A stretch of DNA of 5,178 nt, from positions 1-5,178 of the forward strand of contig WOZY01000078.1 of NCBI GenBank assembly GCA_011620045.1, in the 5' to 3' direction. Of this stretch, positions 4,638-5,178 are shown one piece after another. The stretch is from Mesotoga sp. (GTDB lineage: Bacteria > Thermotogota > Thermotogae > Petrotogales > Kosmotogaceae). A program made the position numbers and the translations under genes. Under the pieces are notes generated by a model, which was not told the origin of the DNA, did no database searches, and saw only the letters and a program-made list of their open reading frames with translations. How positions within the stretch are numbered: position 1 is the stretch's first letter; every line of letters begins with the position of its first letter.

Positions 4638-4666
4638 TTGAGAGTCGTTTGCAAAATATGTAGTAT
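4638..4666 (+). promoter_or_regulatory. Glycosyltransferase promoter (TTGAGA-N17-TAGTAT)
   Basis: A -35 TTGAGA (4638-4643), a 17-nt spacer and -10 TAGTAT (4661-4666) form a good sigma-70-type promoter. Transcription would start near 4673, leaving an untranslated leader of about 130 nt before the ATG at 4805. Confidence 0.65.
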
Positions 4667-4686
4667 ATTGCGACTGACAACAGAAC

Positions 4687-4793
4687 AGAGATCTCTTCGG
4701 TTTAGGTTTCGCAATTACTTTCTGTTACAGGATCACTTCTAGCAGATGGGCATCTTTGGCGAAGCTACGCTAACGATCTACATGGAGATCTCC
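4687..4793 (+). promoter_or_regulatory. Leader with two GAGATCTC palindromes
   Basis: Two 10-bp perfect palindromes share the core GAGATCTC: AGAGATCTCT (4687-4696) and GGAGATCTCC (4784-4793). The first is just after the predicted transcription start. The second abuts the ribosome site GGAGGT (4795-4800). They could be operator half-sites or chance; no known regulator can be named. Confidence 0.3.
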
Positions 4794-4804
4794 TGGAGGT
4801 AGAG

Positions 4805-5178
4805 ATGAAGGTTCTGCTATATTCCGAAGGTAAAAAGCTTTTCAGCAAGTCGGGCGTGGGAATGGCACTCAAACATCAGATGTCTGCTCTTGACAAGGTG
4901 GGTGTTGAATACACAACGAATGAAGAAGACCGCTTCGATATCGTCCACATAAACACGATTGGACCGGGAGCAGAAAGAGTTCTCAAGAAATCGAAGAAGT
5001 TGGGGATTCCCATTATCTACCACACACATACAACCTATGAGGATTTCAGAAACTCGTTCACTTTTTCGAACGCAATTGCTCCCTGGCTGAAAAGAAGGTT
5101 GATTAAGCTATATTCTTCGGCTGACTTTCTCATTTCACCCACGGAGTATGCCAAGAAGTTGATCATGAACTACGGTAT
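4805..5178 (+). CDS. GT4-type glycosyltransferase, probably glycolipid-forming (partial)
   Basis: The first 124 codons are present and the gene continues past the window, so the donor-binding C-terminal half with the E(x7)E motif is not visible. The start ATG has GGAGGT at 4795-4800, 4 nt upstream. The N-terminal Rossmann half opens MKVLLYSEGKKLFSKSGVGM, where SGVG forms the glycine-rich acceptor-side loop. It continues with ALKHQMSALDKVGVEYTT, DIVHINTIGP (45-54), IYHTHTTYEDFRNSF (71-85) and SPTEYAKKLI (111-120). This series closely resembles the GT4 enzymes of Firmicutes that add a second sugar to glucosyl-diacylglycerol (the BgsA/LafB group), as I remember them. Inferred role: sugar transfer to a membrane lipid at the cytoplasmic face. 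GT4 membership is firm, but substrate and linkage are not. Confidence 0.8.
   Translation, partial: MKVLLYSEGKKLFSKSGVGMALKHQMSALDKVGVEYTTNEEDRFDIVHINTIGPGAERVLKKSKKLGIPIIYHTHTTYEDFRNSFTFSNAIAPWLKRRLIKLYSSADFLISPTEYAKKLIMNYG

Noticed and set aside
4465..4680. Minus-strand frame of 71 codons
   Set aside because: It has a TTG start without a ribosome site, overlaps the glycosyltransferase promoter and shows no known motif.
4817..5029. Minus-strand frame of 70 codons
   Set aside because: It is antisense to the clear GT4 glycosyltransferase.

Overview
The window looks like a chromosomal segment from a bacterium of the Thermotogota type, probably a mesophilic or moderately thermophilic member such as Mesotoga or Kosmotoga. 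This is inferred from the gene set: a RuvC gene overlapping a probable PolC-type polymerase gene, a small THEP1-like P-loop NTPase, and a glycolipid-type GT4 glycosyltransferase. It also fits strong GGAGG ribosome sites, use of a TTG start, and compact tRNA transcription units with consensus sigma-70-type promoters. No single feature proves the lineage. No mobile element, CRISPR array or rRNA was seen.

Layout. Positions 1-1250 are read on the minus strand. A tRNA-Asp(GTC) gene has its own promoter and terminator. After a gap of about 280 bases comes ruvC, whose stop codon overlaps the start of a second gene by 4 nt. That gene is most likely polC, cut by the window edge. Positions 1211-1655 are an AT-rich gene-free spacer. 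Positions 1656-3378 hold a two-gene plus-strand operon: a small exported protein with 11 mature-part cysteines, then an exported protein with two DxDxDG loops and a degenerate thioredoxin/redoxin-like C-terminal domain. I do not recognise either as a described gene.

Positions 3379-3736 contain no protein gene. They do hold a strongly structured RNA: two hairpins, a long-range 8-bp pairing that can form a pseudoknot, and a strong intrinsic terminator. The promoter of a tRNA-Cys(GCA) gene starts one base after that terminator. The minus-strand NTPase gene (3792-4310) runs convergently into the tRNA, so its last codons are antisense to the tRNA T-arm and terminator. Positions 4311-4804 are a second gene-free regulatory spacer, with a good promoter for the partial glycosyltransferase gene that runs off the right edge.

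The genes do not form one pathway: DNA recombination/replication, tRNA supply, an exported thiol-rich pair, a nucleotide hydrolase and membrane glycolipid synthesis are side by side. The best candidates for undescribed biology are the exported Cys-rich/redoxin-like pair and the pseudoknotted RNA between it and tRNA-Cys.
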